A DNA stretch of 64,000 nt from Hemerocallis citrina (lineage: Eukaryota > Streptophyta > Magnoliopsida > Asparagales > Asphodelaceae). The notes beneath the pieces are model-generated. The model saw only the letters and a list, made by a program, of their open reading frames with translations, made no database searches and was not told the origin of the DNA. Location of the stretch: NCBI GenBank assembly GCA_017893485.1, contig CM030363.1, positions 85,639,730 through 85,703,729 on the forward strand. Reading direction: 5' to 3'. The stretch's first letter is position 1, and every line of letters starts with the position of its first letter. Positions 45,411-56,505 of the stretch are shown here, piece by piece. Made by a program: the position numbers and the translations under genes.

Positions 45411-48316
45411 CATGGGCTAATACTCACAGTTTATCTTTATCTCGTAGTAGTCATCGTGTTAGGATTAGTTGCATAACGGGGGATTAAACCCTATGAAGTG
45501 AAGACGTTAAGGGCTTGCACTGAACCTATGTAGAGTGGGATGCATAGACTTCGACAAGTACGCATTAGAGAGTCTGCATATAGAAATTGTGTTTTCTTGA
45601 CTTGGTTTTATGCTTGTGATTTCCTGTTTTCTACACATGACACTTGGTTTAGTCTCACTGTTGTTTACTTTTCCTTGCTACATCGTATTTTAAGTATTCA
45701 TGTTTACTACCTGTTGTGTAAGGATTCATAATTAATGTTCATTTATATTATTTGTTTGTTTTTATGTCACTCACACCATTTATGGCTGACCCCTTTAGTT
45801 TTGGGGGTTAGGGATCACCTCTAGCCTCATGCGTTGCAGGTTGTTGCTTAGAGTTTGGAGGTGTGGATACTTGAGTTAGTTTTGAGATAAATTGATTTAA
45901 TAGAGTTTTGTGTAAATTTGTAAAGCAGTGTTGTAAAAAGACAGTGTTATAAATAAAAGAAAGTGTTTGTACTTTGAGATGTTTTAAAATTCCGTTGTGC
46001 TATGTAAAAGTTTGTTGTAATAAAAGTTGAAAATTTTATTGGTATCGGTTGTGTTTAATGTTACATTGAAGTTGATGCTGGGATTGTGCCACGTATTTTC
46101 TAAAATATCATATTAGAAATTCGGGGCGCTACAAAATGCTACACAGATCTTTGATGACGGCAGTTACTTGTTTACACATTGAAAACTTTAAAGCCACGGG
46201 GAGGAGATCCTGCATCAAGATATGGTAGTCATGTGACTTGAGACCTTGAAGCCTCTTCTCCTTAACGTTGACGCACCTTGCTATGTTTGATGAATAGCCA
46301 TCAGGAACTTTAAGCTCATTTAGCACTTTGCAAAATAATTCCAACTCCTTTTTGGACATACATTACATTGCAGGAGGAAGGAAAACTCTGCCATTCTGTA
46401 AATATTCAGGATGCAACTCATGTCGTCTGCCCAATGCAGCTAAATCAAGACGACACTTCAAATTGTCCTTTGTCTTCCGGTCATCTCCCATAACTGTCCC
46501 TATATAATTTTTACCAATATTCTTTCCGATGTGCATCACATCTAGATTATGGCGCAATAAGTTGAATTCCCAATACGGCAGTGTGAAGAAAATGTTCTTC
46601 TTCTTCCAGGAACCTAAATCAACAATGTCATCACATTCATCTGCATCGATGTCCTCATCCCTTGCCCTTTTCTTGCATTTTTTTATGGCCTCTGGCTCCT
46701 TACCATGATTGAAATTATGACCATATAGTCACCTTAACACATCAGATCCTGACAAAATTACAGGAGCTTGTTCTCGTTCCTCCTTTCCATCAAATGTAGT
46801 AGTTTCTGCCCTGAAACTGTGTGTTTCTGGCAACCATCTCCTATGACCCATGTAGCAAACTTTCTCCCATTATATAACCACCGTGAATTAGTTTGATCAG
46901 CACAACAAGGACATGCATTACGCCCTTTAGTGCTATAACCGGATAAATTTGCAAATACAGGAAAATCATTGATTGTCCAAGTCAATGCAACTCGGAGACA
47001 AAATGATTTCTTAGTTGTCGCATTGTATGTTGGAACACCCTCCCACAACTGTTGGAGCTCATCTATTAAAGGCTGAAGATAGACATCTATATCATTTCCC
47101 GGGCTTTTTGGTCCAGGAACTATTGTGGATAAAATAAATGATGACGGCTTCATGCACTTCCAAGGGGGTAGATTATACGGGATCAACTCTACGGGCCATA
47201 TGTTGTATGTACTGCTCGTTTTCCTAAATGGATTAAAACCATCAATTGCCAATCCATGCTGCATGTTGCGAGGAACCTCTGCAAAATCAGGGTACCGTTC
47301 ATCAAATTTTTTCCATGAAACTGAATCCGCAGGATGTCTGAGAATCCCATCATTCTTCTAACATTCAGCATGCCATCTCATATCAGAAGAAGTCTTGGTC
47401 GACATAAACAATCTTTGCAGCCTTGGAATCAAAGGAAAGTAGCGCATCTGTTTACCGGCTTCTTTTTCCGCCTTGATTTAACTGACCCACTTGTATCTTG
47501 ATCTTCATTTGGTTTTCCTTTCCATTTCAAAGTACCGTAGATTTCACAGTTCTCAAGACTCTCCTTATCTCCCCTAAATAACATACAATCATATCGGCAT
47601 GCTACTATCTTCTCATACCCCAGATCGAAAAATTTAAGAAACTGTTTTATTTCATAGGCTGAATTTGGGAGACAAATTTCAGGAAAAGCTTCATTCAACA
47701 ATTTAAGTAGCATGGTAAAGGACTTGGCAGACCAACTGTTCAAACATTTGATCTGAAATAACCTTACGATGAATGAGAACTTTAAAAAATTTTTGCATTC
47801 ACGATACAAGGGTGTACTGGCATCTTCCAACAACTTAGTAAATACTTCAAATTCTTTGTTAACTTCAGGATCTTCCCTTCCACCTTGCACTCCACCAGCA
47901 GTGTGCGGTGTTTCAGTCGGTTCATCATGGACTTGGGTTGTTGGAATATTTGTATGCATTAGATTGTTATGAATTTCAAAAGCATCCCAGACTAAATTTT
48001 GCATCTCAACGGCAACACTATCATCGTCAACTCCTAAGGATTCGTCTTCATCTTCTAAAATAGTCGGATCAACTGGAATGGATGGAACTCGCTCTCCATG
48101 GCACAACCAATTTTTGTACCCTTGTAGGAAACCATTAATCACCAAATGTGTTTGTACTTCGTTGCATGGAAGTAACTCACAGTTTACACACCGACGACAT
48201 GGACACAAGATGAAGTTGGGATCACGTGAATGTTGCTTGGCGAAAATAATAAAATCTTTGACACCATCCCGATACTCCTTAGATAATCGTGACTTACTCA
48301 TCCAACTTTTATCCAT

Positions 48317-50600
48317 TTCAATAATATCATTAAATCTGGAAATAAAATTTCACTCATTACATTTTTATTTTCATATCTCATAAAAGTGTGTACCTCATTG
48401 GATAAGTTAATTGAAAATACATTCATCATAAAATACTTAGAAATTAAATTTTTAAAAACTTAAACTCGACATTTGTATCAATCTAGATAAATCTTTAAAA
48501 TGTGTATCACGCTAAAGTGGTTTATCATGACAAACTTTCAACTATGTAGAATGAGCATGCTAATCAAGAACTAATTTTTTCATCAAACTGATGTGGTTTA
48601 TTAATTCACTGGATTATTTAAAAAATTCATCTCCAAATCACGAAGGTAATGAAAAAAAAAACATCCTTTTTCTAAACGAGGATGGAATAATCTTGATGCA
48701 TTTAGGACACATTAAGTTAATCTAGATGCAAAATTGGAAGCAGATAGATTTTATAATATTGTTAGTAATTACTCAAGAGAATATAGGGTAACTACGCAAC
48801 ATGGTCTCAAATAACTGATGTCATTCATGTGTAAGTTTAATCACTTCAGCTATTAGGAATTAAACAGTAAACTCAGAATTCTTGTTTGGCAGTCAAAAGT
48901 TTAATTGACGAAACTCTTCAACTGACTGGAACAATAATATACTTAGGATTCTAGTTTAGGACATATACAAAGTTCAATTCAGCCCTTAAGAGACCATGTC
49001 CTAAATACACAGTAATAATATATCTTGACACTTTGTTGTGCATATAAATCTACACAGTAATTCCTTAAATGTATGACACAGTGATACAAGCCAATGACAA
49101 TAACTTACAGGTATATAAACACAAAAAGTAGTACATATAAATGAAGTACATAAGTAAAATATTAGACACAGATTTGCATAAATAAATTTACACACTTGCA
49201 CATATTCAATAGTAAGCTTGTATCACAGTTGTTCATATTTGAAACAATCTAAATTAATCACAATTCTGTACATTTCACTATTTTGAAGTCCAATTTAAGG
49301 AAAAAAATTACTCTAAACAATAATTAAATTAAATTAAAGCAAATACATATCTCAATGTATACTGAGTTTGTATTATTCCAAAAAAAATTAATTTAAACAA
49401 TCAAAAAAAATATTAATTTAAAAAAAATCCAAGGATGACTGAGAATTGTTGAAAATGTCCAAAATTTAGGTTCTGACAACATTTTTTAAGGATGTCATCT
49501 GTCCAAGTCTGTCTAAGAAGTGTCATAGCATCTAACACAAGTAGGATTTCATGATAAAAGTGTTTGTCGTACACAGTGAACCTTAAATCACAAATCATTA
49601 AGTGGTTTAATCTCTTCACCATCTATATCTAGAATGGATTAACCAACTATAGAATAATCACAAAATGTTGACTGAGTTAATCTTTTCACAATCTATATTA
49701 GAATGGATCAACCAACTTGTGCCCCCAAAAAATTATTATTAAATAACAATTAGAAATACCCTAACCAGATGCAGAAAGGATATCATACAAACAAATGTGA
49801 TTTTTATGACGGGGGTAATTTAGGTACACAGTTAACATGACCAGAAACAAGACAGTTGGTTTCTCATAATTGCGCGTAGGTATCAGAATTGACTGCTTAA
49901 ACCGTCAAAATTTGGTCCATTTAAAAACAACAAGGACTTTAAATTTTGGGATTAATGTACTGAAAATACTATGGCCCAGCATTCTCATATTGAGGAGCTG
50001 CAGGGGCAGGAGATGATGATTCCAACTAGCCCAAGAAAGAAAAAATTGGAATCCTTATAAGATGAAGATTCATGTGAATTGTGAAGTCCTGCCTAAAATT
50101 ATTGCTTCAATTCATTAAGAGAATAAAGCATGGAACAATAAATTACTGTGTACTTAGGACATGGTCTCTTAAGGGCAGTGCCAATAGCCTGCACAACAAA
50201 GTTCAATTCACCAATTCCATGGCGATCTATCTCAGAGTGAATTAATGAAACTACGTTGTGACTCAAATTAGGATGGAGTTGAGTCTATGATCAGTTCGAT
50301 CAAAATTTAAAGATGCTAAGATTAAAACGGCTAACATGAACTATTAAGGACAATAAAAGAATGTAATCATGTGAAAAACTTTAAAGGAGATATATTGTAC
50401 TCTTCCGATGAGGAAAGATCTCAATGACAGCACCGCTTAAATTCCCCCTCCAAAGTTGAGAAACAGAAAAAAGGCAAAAAGTATAGTATTAGTCTAAATT
50501 TACAAGAGATTAATTGTTGCTCTTAAATTACATATAAATATACTTAATCAAGAAAGGTACCTCATAAAAGCATAAGAAATTGTATACGTACCTAGGGTTT
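48317..50600. other. CACTA 5' region, no gene seen
   Basis: Long AT-rich stretch upstream of the TPase ATG; may hold leader introns of the TPase transcript. No domain or repeat recognised. Confidence 0.45.
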
Positions 50601-50639
50601 ATAGAGAGAGAGATTGAGGATGACGACGACAAGGCAAAG

Positions 50640-50870
50640 TAAACGACGGCGTCAAGTGTGATTGCAAACTGCTGCGGCGAGCAAACTACGATGACTGAGA
50701 TTGAACAGGTGCAAAATCGAAGAGGGAAATCGAAGATAAAATTGGGTTTCGGAGAGATTGAGGGCGACGAGGGAAAGAGGGATAAAATATAGGGTTTCGG
50801 AGAAATTGAGGGCGACGAGGGCGATGAGGGAAAGGGGGGAAATAGCTAGGGTTTTGGGGGGATTCAACGC
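50640..50870 (-). repeat. Tandem repeat in the CACTA 5' leader
   Basis: On the minus strand, units of about 50-60 bp with CCCTCGTCGCCCTCAA, CTCCGAAACCC recur two to three times. It reads open as a Pro/Leu/Ser-rich chain, but this reflects the repeat. It lies just inside the right CACTA end, where the transcript would start. Confidence 0.6.
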
Positions 50871-50944
50871 AAACGAAAAGGGGGGAAGCGAAAGAGAGAA
50901 AGGGAATTGGGGGAAATGGGCTAGGAGCCTGGGCCATAAAAAAT

Positions 50945-51057
50945 GGTAACAAAGCCCGGCATTTTTTAACCAACGCCGGGGAATGTGGGCTAACCCGCTG
51001 GCGCTTTTCCAAAGCGCCGGCCTATATTCGCCTTGAATTCCCATATCTTTAGTAGTG
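50945..51057. repeat. CACTA right end and subterminal repeats
   Basis: CCCGGC and CGCCGG words up to the terminal TTTAGTAGTG; mirror of 33644-33960. Confidence 0.8.
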
Positions 51058-51606
51058 ACTCACTGTTGGGAACATCGAGTTTAGTTCAATTTTTTTTACT
51101 GAAGATTCGTTGTTCCCAATTGCGAGGATATTTACAATAGACTTGCTGTTGAGAATAACGAGTTTAGTTCAAAAAAAATTCTATGGAGTTCTTTTCGAAA
51201 ATTCACTAAGTCCAACAGAATGTTTCACTCTTTAAAAAAATTCCTACATCCTCGTCGTTTCCAACAGCAAGTCTAGAATAAATATCATCGTCGTTGGGAA
51301 CAGCAAGTATTCTTTGAAAATTTTGAATTAAACTCGTTGTTCCCAACAGCGAGTCTAGTATAAATGTCCTCGCCATTGGGAACGGCGAGTCTTTATTGAA
51401 AATTTAGAATTGAGCTCACCATTGGGAACGACGAGTTTTTCAAAAAAAAAATAGCACTAAACTCGCCGTGTCCCAATGGCGAGCATGAAACAACTAAACT
51501 CGCCGTTGGGAACAGCAAGTTTAGTTGTTGAGTTCATGAGCACAAATACTTTGGCAACTGTCTTTTTTCAGCAAATAGTTTCAAAAAGTGTCCTATAAAA
51601 AAAATC
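51058..51606. repeat. Right arm of the foldback element: palindrome array
   Basis: About eight imperfect copies of the GCCGTTGGGAACGGCGAG type near-palindrome, alternating with AT-rich linkers such as TAAATGTCCT and GAAAATTT. Its reverse complement matches the left arm over its full length, with the left arm internally shorter. Confidence 0.8.
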
Positions 51607-51615
51607 TATTCCTTT

Positions 51616-52053
51616 ATTCTTCTTTTATAAATACACCAATGACAAAAGTTGAACATGTCTGGAGACAGTTGCAGCCATTGATCCTATCGGTCTATTCAAA
51701 TAATTGATATTACCCATTGATTTGTTTAATTAGATCCTGACCACTGAATCATCGAGAAGTCTCTGATATCATAACCTAAATCCCTCGTACCCCTGCTCTA
51801 TTTCTCCCTTCCATCCATCTCGCTCAAATTCCTTGCCATCAACTCCACCGTTGACTCCAACGCCTTCGACGACTACGAATATGACGTCTCTAAAGTATTA
51901 TCGCTAACTATAGATGGTAGATTTTAATTACTGTCTTGTTCTTTCAATTGATTTTTGTTAATCTCTTATACAAACTCAATTTGATTTTACATTCCTCATC
52001 TGATATTAAAATCCTACGTATAGGAAATTGAAAAGAGAAAACAACCTAGTTAG
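51616..52053. other. Spacer between foldback element and MITE
   Basis: No gene or repeat recognised. Confidence 0.4.
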
Positions 52054-52381
52054 TAGTTAAAGCTGTGCACGAGTTGGGTCGGGCGAGTTTTCAGTAAGTT
52101 TCAAACCCGATCCGGAATATTTTTTGAAACCCAATAACCTCTCAAACATGGTTTTTTATTTTCATAACCAAACCCAGGGGTTTCGATTTACGAGGTAGTT
52201 TGAACGGGTTTTGGGTTATATAGTTCGTGTTGAGTTGGTTATCTATAAAAACCAAACCCTACCCGGTCTTTTAAAGAAAAGATTCACACCCACTCATTAG
52301 GTTTGGGCGGGTTATCGTGGCATAAAATCCCCAACTGTTCGGGTTGCATCGGTTCGGGTCAAACCTGACCCGGTGCACACA
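52054..52381. mobile_element. hAT-like MITE, 328 bp, flanked by CCTAGTTAG
   Basis: Ends are inverted around GTGCACGAGTTGGGTC and GACCCGGTGCAC. CCTAGTTAG repeats lie at 52045-52053 and 52382-52390; 8 bp of this would be the hAT-type TSD. The body is rich in CGGGTT/AACCCG words in both orientations. Family assignment rests on ends and TSD only. Confidence 0.7.
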
Positions 52382-52399
52382 CCTAGTTAGCACCACTGG

Positions 52400-52495
52400 T
52401 AACAACAGTTCTTCAACTATTGTTTCTGGTATAATCTGTCGGTTTCTAAAAAGCTTGGTTTTCAATCATCCAATATATTTTTCCTATACGATGTG
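52400..52495 (+). pseudogene. L1-type LINE ORF2 fragment, left part
   Basis: The plus-strand frame runs into the residues that, across element D, continue at 61101 as LGCERGEFPLKYLGTPI. This part (KSLVFNHPI) fits the region just before that motif in plant L1 elements. Short, so the call leans on the junction with the right part. Confidence 0.5.
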
Positions 52496-53089
52496 TGATA
52501 TGGCTAAAAATGGGGTTAAATCGGAACCATCCAAATCAGGAACGAATCTTAAAGCCTGGGAGTAAAATGGTAATTTCACCTACCAATGGGTCTGAAGCGG
52601 GTACTGGTTTTCCTCCTCAAAGATCCATTAACCCGCGAACGGATCCACCTCAACTGGGTACGGGTTTCACCCCGCAGCAAACCCGGTCCACCAGGATAGA
52701 ATTAGGGTTTCTGATTAATCCTAATCAACGGCCTTGATTCATATCTATCCTTTCACTGGGGATTAGGGATTACATTCCTTATCTAATCACAGGGATTACA
52801 TTCCTAATCTAACCCCCAACGACGCCTATAAATACCCCCCATCCATCTCCATTAAGAGGTAATCAATCTTTTGTCAGTTTTATGCTCTTTCATAATCACT
52901 TCTGATTACTGACATGAGCGTCGGAGGGTGCATCGCTGGGAACAACCCCGGTGTCTCGCACTTTTTGCAGGTGAACGGTGAGAGCAACGGTCAAACTCCG
53001 GCAGAACAGGCAACAGGTTTGTTATTCAAAGTTTCCCAAGAATCCACAAATACTATCTGTTTGCCCCCACACCAGATTCAGCAGCAACA
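52496..53089 (+). repeat. 5' LTR of element D
   Basis: 594 bp, same length as the 3' LTR. TATA box at 52827-52834. Confidence 0.95.
52827..52834 (+). promoter_or_regulatory. TATA box of element D 5' LTR
   Basis: TATAAATA followed by a C-run and CATCCATC; repeated at 60833-60840 in the 3' LTR. Confidence 0.75.
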
Positions 53090-53091
53090 GA

Positions 53092-53110
53092 TTGGCACTG
53101 TCTGTGGGAA
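53092..53110 (+). promoter_or_regulatory. Primer binding site of element D
   Basis: TTGGCACTGTCTGTGGGAA lies two bases after the LTR. It resembles the TTGGCGCCGTCTGTGGGAA type usual for Tat-lineage elements. The tRNA used was not worked out. Confidence 0.8.
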
Positions 53111-53159
53111 TAACGAATAGCAGCTTCCCCTCTTCCCGTTGGTCAGACCCTCTCCAGCC

Positions 53160-53882
53160 ATGCCTCCTAGGAAAGCAAGATCCAGAGGGTCCAACCGTGG
53201 ACCCAACCCCGATCAGCAACAGGAAGTCCCCCTTCAACCCGCTCAGCAGCATGGACAACTTCCGCATCAAGCCGAGGACCCTCTTCAACAGGACCAGCCT
53301 CTTCCTCAGAATCAACAACCTCCTAAGGGTCCCTCCGGTCCTCAAAATGCCGGTGCAGGGGTCTCGCGTCCCAACCCGCAGAAACAACCTCTCCATCAGG
53401 ACCACGTCTCCATCCACAATGCCTCTTCGGATTCTATGGCCTCCCACAATCTCCGAGCTTCCGACCTTCACAACACCATCCTCAATCGGCAAAAGGATGA
53501 GGATTTTCGCCACTGTCTGGATGAAAAGCGGGCCCGAGAGGGAGCCTCCCGCCAACAACATCCGGATGAGCGTTCTCCTCACCGCCGAGACTACAGAAGG
53601 TCCCCTACCCAAAGGGGGCAGAGAGAGTCCCCCGAGCATCACAGAAGAAGACCCCATTCTCCTGTCGGTCGGCACCATCCAAGGAACGATGAGGCACCCA
53701 TCACTCGTGCTGAGTTCCAGCAATTCCAAGCAACCGTCCTGCAAGCTCTCAATCTCCGTCCCAACAACACAAATGCTCCAAGGATTCCCACTCCTCCTCC
53801 GGTTCGAAGTCCTCGCCGACGATCACTAACTCCTCTCCCAGCTCCTAGCAACCCCCGACACATTCAGGGTCTAGATCCCTAG
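53160..53882 (+). pseudogene. Element D gag N-part, truncated and joined to integrase
   Basis: ATG at 53160 (MPPRKARSRGSNRGPN), 240 codons. It is Gln/Pro-rich with a charged middle (RHCLDEKRAREG), as in Tat Gag. The capsid-like domain seen at 23708-23912 in the other Tat copy is missing, as are the knuckle and all pol parts up to integrase. The stop TAG at 53880 is in the joined sequence, past the junction near 53865. Confidence 0.8.
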
Positions 53883-54904
53883 CCCGCAAAGTGTTGAATT
53901 ATGGGTATTTCTGGCCCACTCTCCTATAAGACGCCGAACGGCACGTTCGGCAATGCAGTGCTTGTCAGAAGTACTCCAACATCCGTCGCCTCCCACAAGC
54001 TCCACTCACTTCCCTATCAAGTCCAATTCCTTTCGCAATGTGGGGGATGGATTTACTAGGGCCATTGCCACCAGCTCCCGGCCAGTTCAAATTCTTAGTC
54101 GTGGTAATCGACTACTTCTCGAAGTGGATAGAGGCCGAGCCCTTGGCCACGATCACCGAGAACAAAGTAATTCAGTTCTTCTGGAAGAACGTAATCTGCC
54201 GATTCGGTGTCCCTCGGGTCCTCATAACAGCCAACGAAACCCAGTTCACTGGGGCTGTCTTCCGAGCTCTATGTGAAGACCTCGCCATCCAACGACGATT
54301 CTCCTCCGTCTCCCATCCAGAGTCAAATGGCCAAGTGGAGAATGCTAATCGACAGACCCTCTCTGGTATTAAGAAGAGGTTGGATAAATGCTCCAAAGGC
54401 TTATGGGTCGATCAGCTCCCCAACGTGCTATGGAACTACCGCACCACAAAACAGACCCCCACAGGAGAGTCTCCATTCAATCTCACCTATGGGTCCGAAG
54501 CGATGATCCGCCTAGAAGTTGGAATACCTTCTCCTCGACTAATGGCTTATGAAGAAGAACAAAATGCCAGAGAGCTCCGAGCAAATCTAGACTTGATTGA
54601 TGAGATCCGTGAAAGAACTGCCATTCGTCAACAAAGCTACTGGAGAAGGATCGAGTTGGCATACAATAAAAGAGTCCGTCCAACCGACCTCAAAGAAGGG
54701 GACTTGGTCCTCAGAAAGTTAGCCATCTCCTTTCCTGGTCAGAAGAGCAAACTAGCTCCAAATTGGGAGGAACCCTACAAGATCGCCAAAGTAGTTCGGC
54801 CCGGGACATATCGGCTAGAAGACCTTGAAGGTAGAGAGATCCCCAGGACTTGGAATGCCGACCATCTTCTGAAATACCAAGAGAGAGTATTAACGCCTCT
54901 CTAA
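53866..54904 (+). pseudogene. Element D integrase, catalytic Asp changed
   Basis: After the junction the frame gives LARKVLNYGYFWPTLL, a TAG, then the zinc-binding CSACQKYSNI. The core begins near MWGMDLLGPLPPAPG (54038). The second catalytic block reads ITANETQF where family members have a TDNGTQF-type motif, so the Asp is Ala. The Glu block SNGQVENANR is present. The C-terminal part ends WNADHLLKYQERVLTPL at 54904. With an Asp lost the enzyme should be inactive. Confidence 0.85.
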
Positions 54905-55456
54905 GTATTTAGGGATGTCGAACCGTTCTTTTTACTTGTGATTTTTCCTTTATTTCTCTCTTGTAATAATGGCTCGTAACTTTAGAAGCAGCCAACTATT
55001 AGTTGTTAATAAAGAAAGTTTTTTCACATTTTACTTGTAAAATTGCTTGTATCTCTCTGCTTATACTCTTCACCCTAACGACGGGTTCGGAGTCCAACAC
55101 TTGGTTCGATTCTACTCCGCAAGCTCGCTCTTAAGCGAGCTAGGAGTGGGTCACCATTCGGAATTGCTCCCACAACCGTTGAACAAACTCTAGCGACGAG
55201 TTCAAAGTCCAACACTAGGCTCGAATCCACTTCTCAAGCTCTATCAAGCAAGCCAGAAGTGGGTCGCCCATAAGAAAGGAGGTTTGCTTCTGATTTTGAG
55301 TAGTTGTCAAAAGTTGGAAGAGTTATACTTAAACTAATACCAGCCAACGCAACATTCGAACAACAGAAGCAAAACAAACCTTTTTATTAAGAGCCCGGAC
55401 AAGGCTAACACTAAAACGAATTTTTACAATAACTTGAAGAGCATAATACAACTTAT
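54905..55456. other. Spacer between sense integrase and antisense genes
   Basis: Contains two similar ~115-bp units (ACGACGGGTTCGGAGTCCAACAC near 55079, and a diverged copy near 55194). No gene. Confidence 0.6.
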
Positions 55457-56300
55457 TTAACACTTCTTTGGAAGGGGAACGCTTCGTTTCAGAGACACAC
55501 GAAGACGGCGTCGCCTTACCTCCGAGCTCGACTCTAAACCAGCGAAGCGAGAACCCCCTTCTCCGCTAATTCTAGCTGTGGCCCCAACCGAGGCGCCACT
55601 AGACGAAAAGGTTACACCACTCTGAGCGTCAGCTGGGCTCCGCCTAACGGCAGGCGAATGAGTTGCAAGTTCATAGAACGAGATACCTCTTTCGCTCTCC
55701 TCGCGAGTACACGACGTACTGCGAACATTGGCCCTTACGGGCTGAGGTTTCAACATTGCGATCTCCTCCTCTAGCTCGACGATCCTATCCCTCAGAATAT
55801 CGTCTTCCGCCGATGCTTTGAAACGGGGAAGTTTGGACAAGCCTGCGACGTTAGTGCTATCGGCCACAATACGACGGAGATGAGTCACTTCGATGCCTCT
55901 GTCGATCGTGATCCTCCTCAGTTTGTCAATTCTTGCCAACAACTCATCACGCTCGGACATCAACTTCCCCACCTTCGAAGCTAACTCCTCTTCCTCCGCC
56001 GAATGCTCTTTCACCGTTACCTCTAGATGACGAACCTCCGCCAGTAGTTCACTATTCTTTTGGTCGACATCAAAGAGATCCTTACGGAGCAACTCTATTT
56101 TGCCTTCGAGACGAGTTTGTCGAGGTTGCTTCCGCAGTTCCCTCAACTCGCTAAGATACCCTCGCACAGTTGCTTTGATATCCTCCAATTCTAAGAAGTC
56201 GTAAAATGCTTTATCACGCCAGCGAGAAAGAGCCCCCTTCGTTTCTCCAGCTCAGTACGAAGATGGGAGACCTCGGTGATCGGGCCCAACTCGACCTGGA
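55457..56300 (-). pseudogene. Antisense coiled-coil gene of element D (aORF2)
   Basis: Open on the minus strand from 56188 to 55457 (243 codons) with long Glu/Leu/Arg heptads (LEGKIELLRKDLFD, KLMSERDELLARIDKL) and a Ser/Arg-rich end. A preceding piece at 56300-56195 (VELGPITEVSHLRTELEKRR) is in another frame and begins after an AG acceptor at 56301, so an upstream exon is likely. Tat-lineage elements are known to carry extra antisense frames in this place; their role is unknown. Confidence 0.65.
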
Positions 56301-56505
56301 AAGTTGAGGAATATCAAAAGAAGTCCTCAATGCTCAAAGACACAATCCGAGCAAAAAGAGTTGAATAATTTTGCAAAATTTTGTAATGTTCAGCCAAAAA
56401 GAAGTCATTTCATTAAAAGTTCAAAAGCTACAAAAAGCGGTGGCCAGTCCGCAGTTAGGCATTACAAGGAAAAAAAAAACAAGAGAATGAGAAGAGGCGA
56501 CAAAG

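Larger units (their letters stand above)
43294..46133 (+). mobile_element. Solo LTR of element A family, TSD AAATG
   Basis: Starts TGTAGAACCCCG and ends TCGGGGCGCTACA, with exact 5-bp flanks AAATG (43289-43293 and 46134-46138). At 2,840 bp it equals the LTR length of element A but is clearly diverged. It lies inside the DUF4218 part of the CACTA TPase; dropping the LTR and one TSD copy makes that frame continuous, so it landed in an open exon. Confidence 0.95.
41760..48316 (-). pseudogene. CACTA TPase (TAD, tnp2, DUF4218, DUF4216), split by a solo LTR
   Basis: ATG at 48316. The transposase-associated domain MDKSWMSKSRLSKEYRDGV with Cys-rich CPCRRCVNC comes first. The tnp2 part has RLFMSTKTSSDMRWHAE, TWTINDFPVFANLSGYSTKG and LDVMHIGKNI. 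DUF4218 is cut at 46134 and resumes at 43288 (MIHLVIHLAGEVRLGGPVH). DUF4216 (42425-41760) has TDWAGIDKNYPQNKDT and ends at TAA 41757-41759 or nearby. Lesions: frameshift near 47460, TAG near 47355, frameshift near 46870, TGA near 46733, stop near 46361, and frame changes near 43000. tnp2 is the DDE-type nuclease part; this copy cannot act. Confidence 0.85.
33644..51057 (-). mobile_element. CACTA (En/Spm) transposon, TSD ACT, two genes
   Basis: Left end CACTACAAACAGGTAGGG and right end (reverse complement CACTACTAAAGATATGGG) bear the CACTA hallmark, with exact 3-bp TSD ACT on both sides (33641-33643 and 51058-51060). Both ends have GC-rich subterminal repeats around GGCGTTTGGCAAACGCC and CGCCGG. 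Both genes run on the minus strand: TPase (48316-41760), then a Transposase_24 gene (40698-36390). It is 17,414 bp including a 2,840-bp solo LTR and its TSD. Confidence 0.92.
33419..51606. mobile_element. Palindrome-rich foldback element with Mutator-like TSD, split by CACTA
   Basis: Left arm 33419-33643 and right arm 51058-51606 are inverted repeats, sharing the words GAAACTATTTG, GTTGCCAAAGTATTT and ACTCAACAACTAAACT. They are flanked by TATTCTTTT (33410-33418) and TATTCCTTT (51607-51615), 8 of 9 matching. Without the CACTA insert it would be about 770 bp. Its body is a series of near-palindromes built on ACTCGCCGTTCCCAACGGCG, repeated about ten times. At 33500-33540 there is a perfect 20-bp stem with a one-base loop. 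No coding capacity. Confidence 0.75.

Noticed and set aside
50652..51044. Pro/Leu-rich minus-strand frames at the CACTA right end
   Set aside because: They cover the leader tandem repeat and the terminal repeats, so they are unlikely to be a protein.
51058..51606. Regularly repeated palindromes resembling a CRISPR array
   Set aside because: Repeats are diverged, spacing irregular, and they form an inverted pair with 33419-33643 in a plant transposon.
52978..53829. Long plus-strand frame and minus-strand frame 53022-53744 over element D gag
   Set aside because: Shadows of the gag frame (53160-53882); no domain and no good start.
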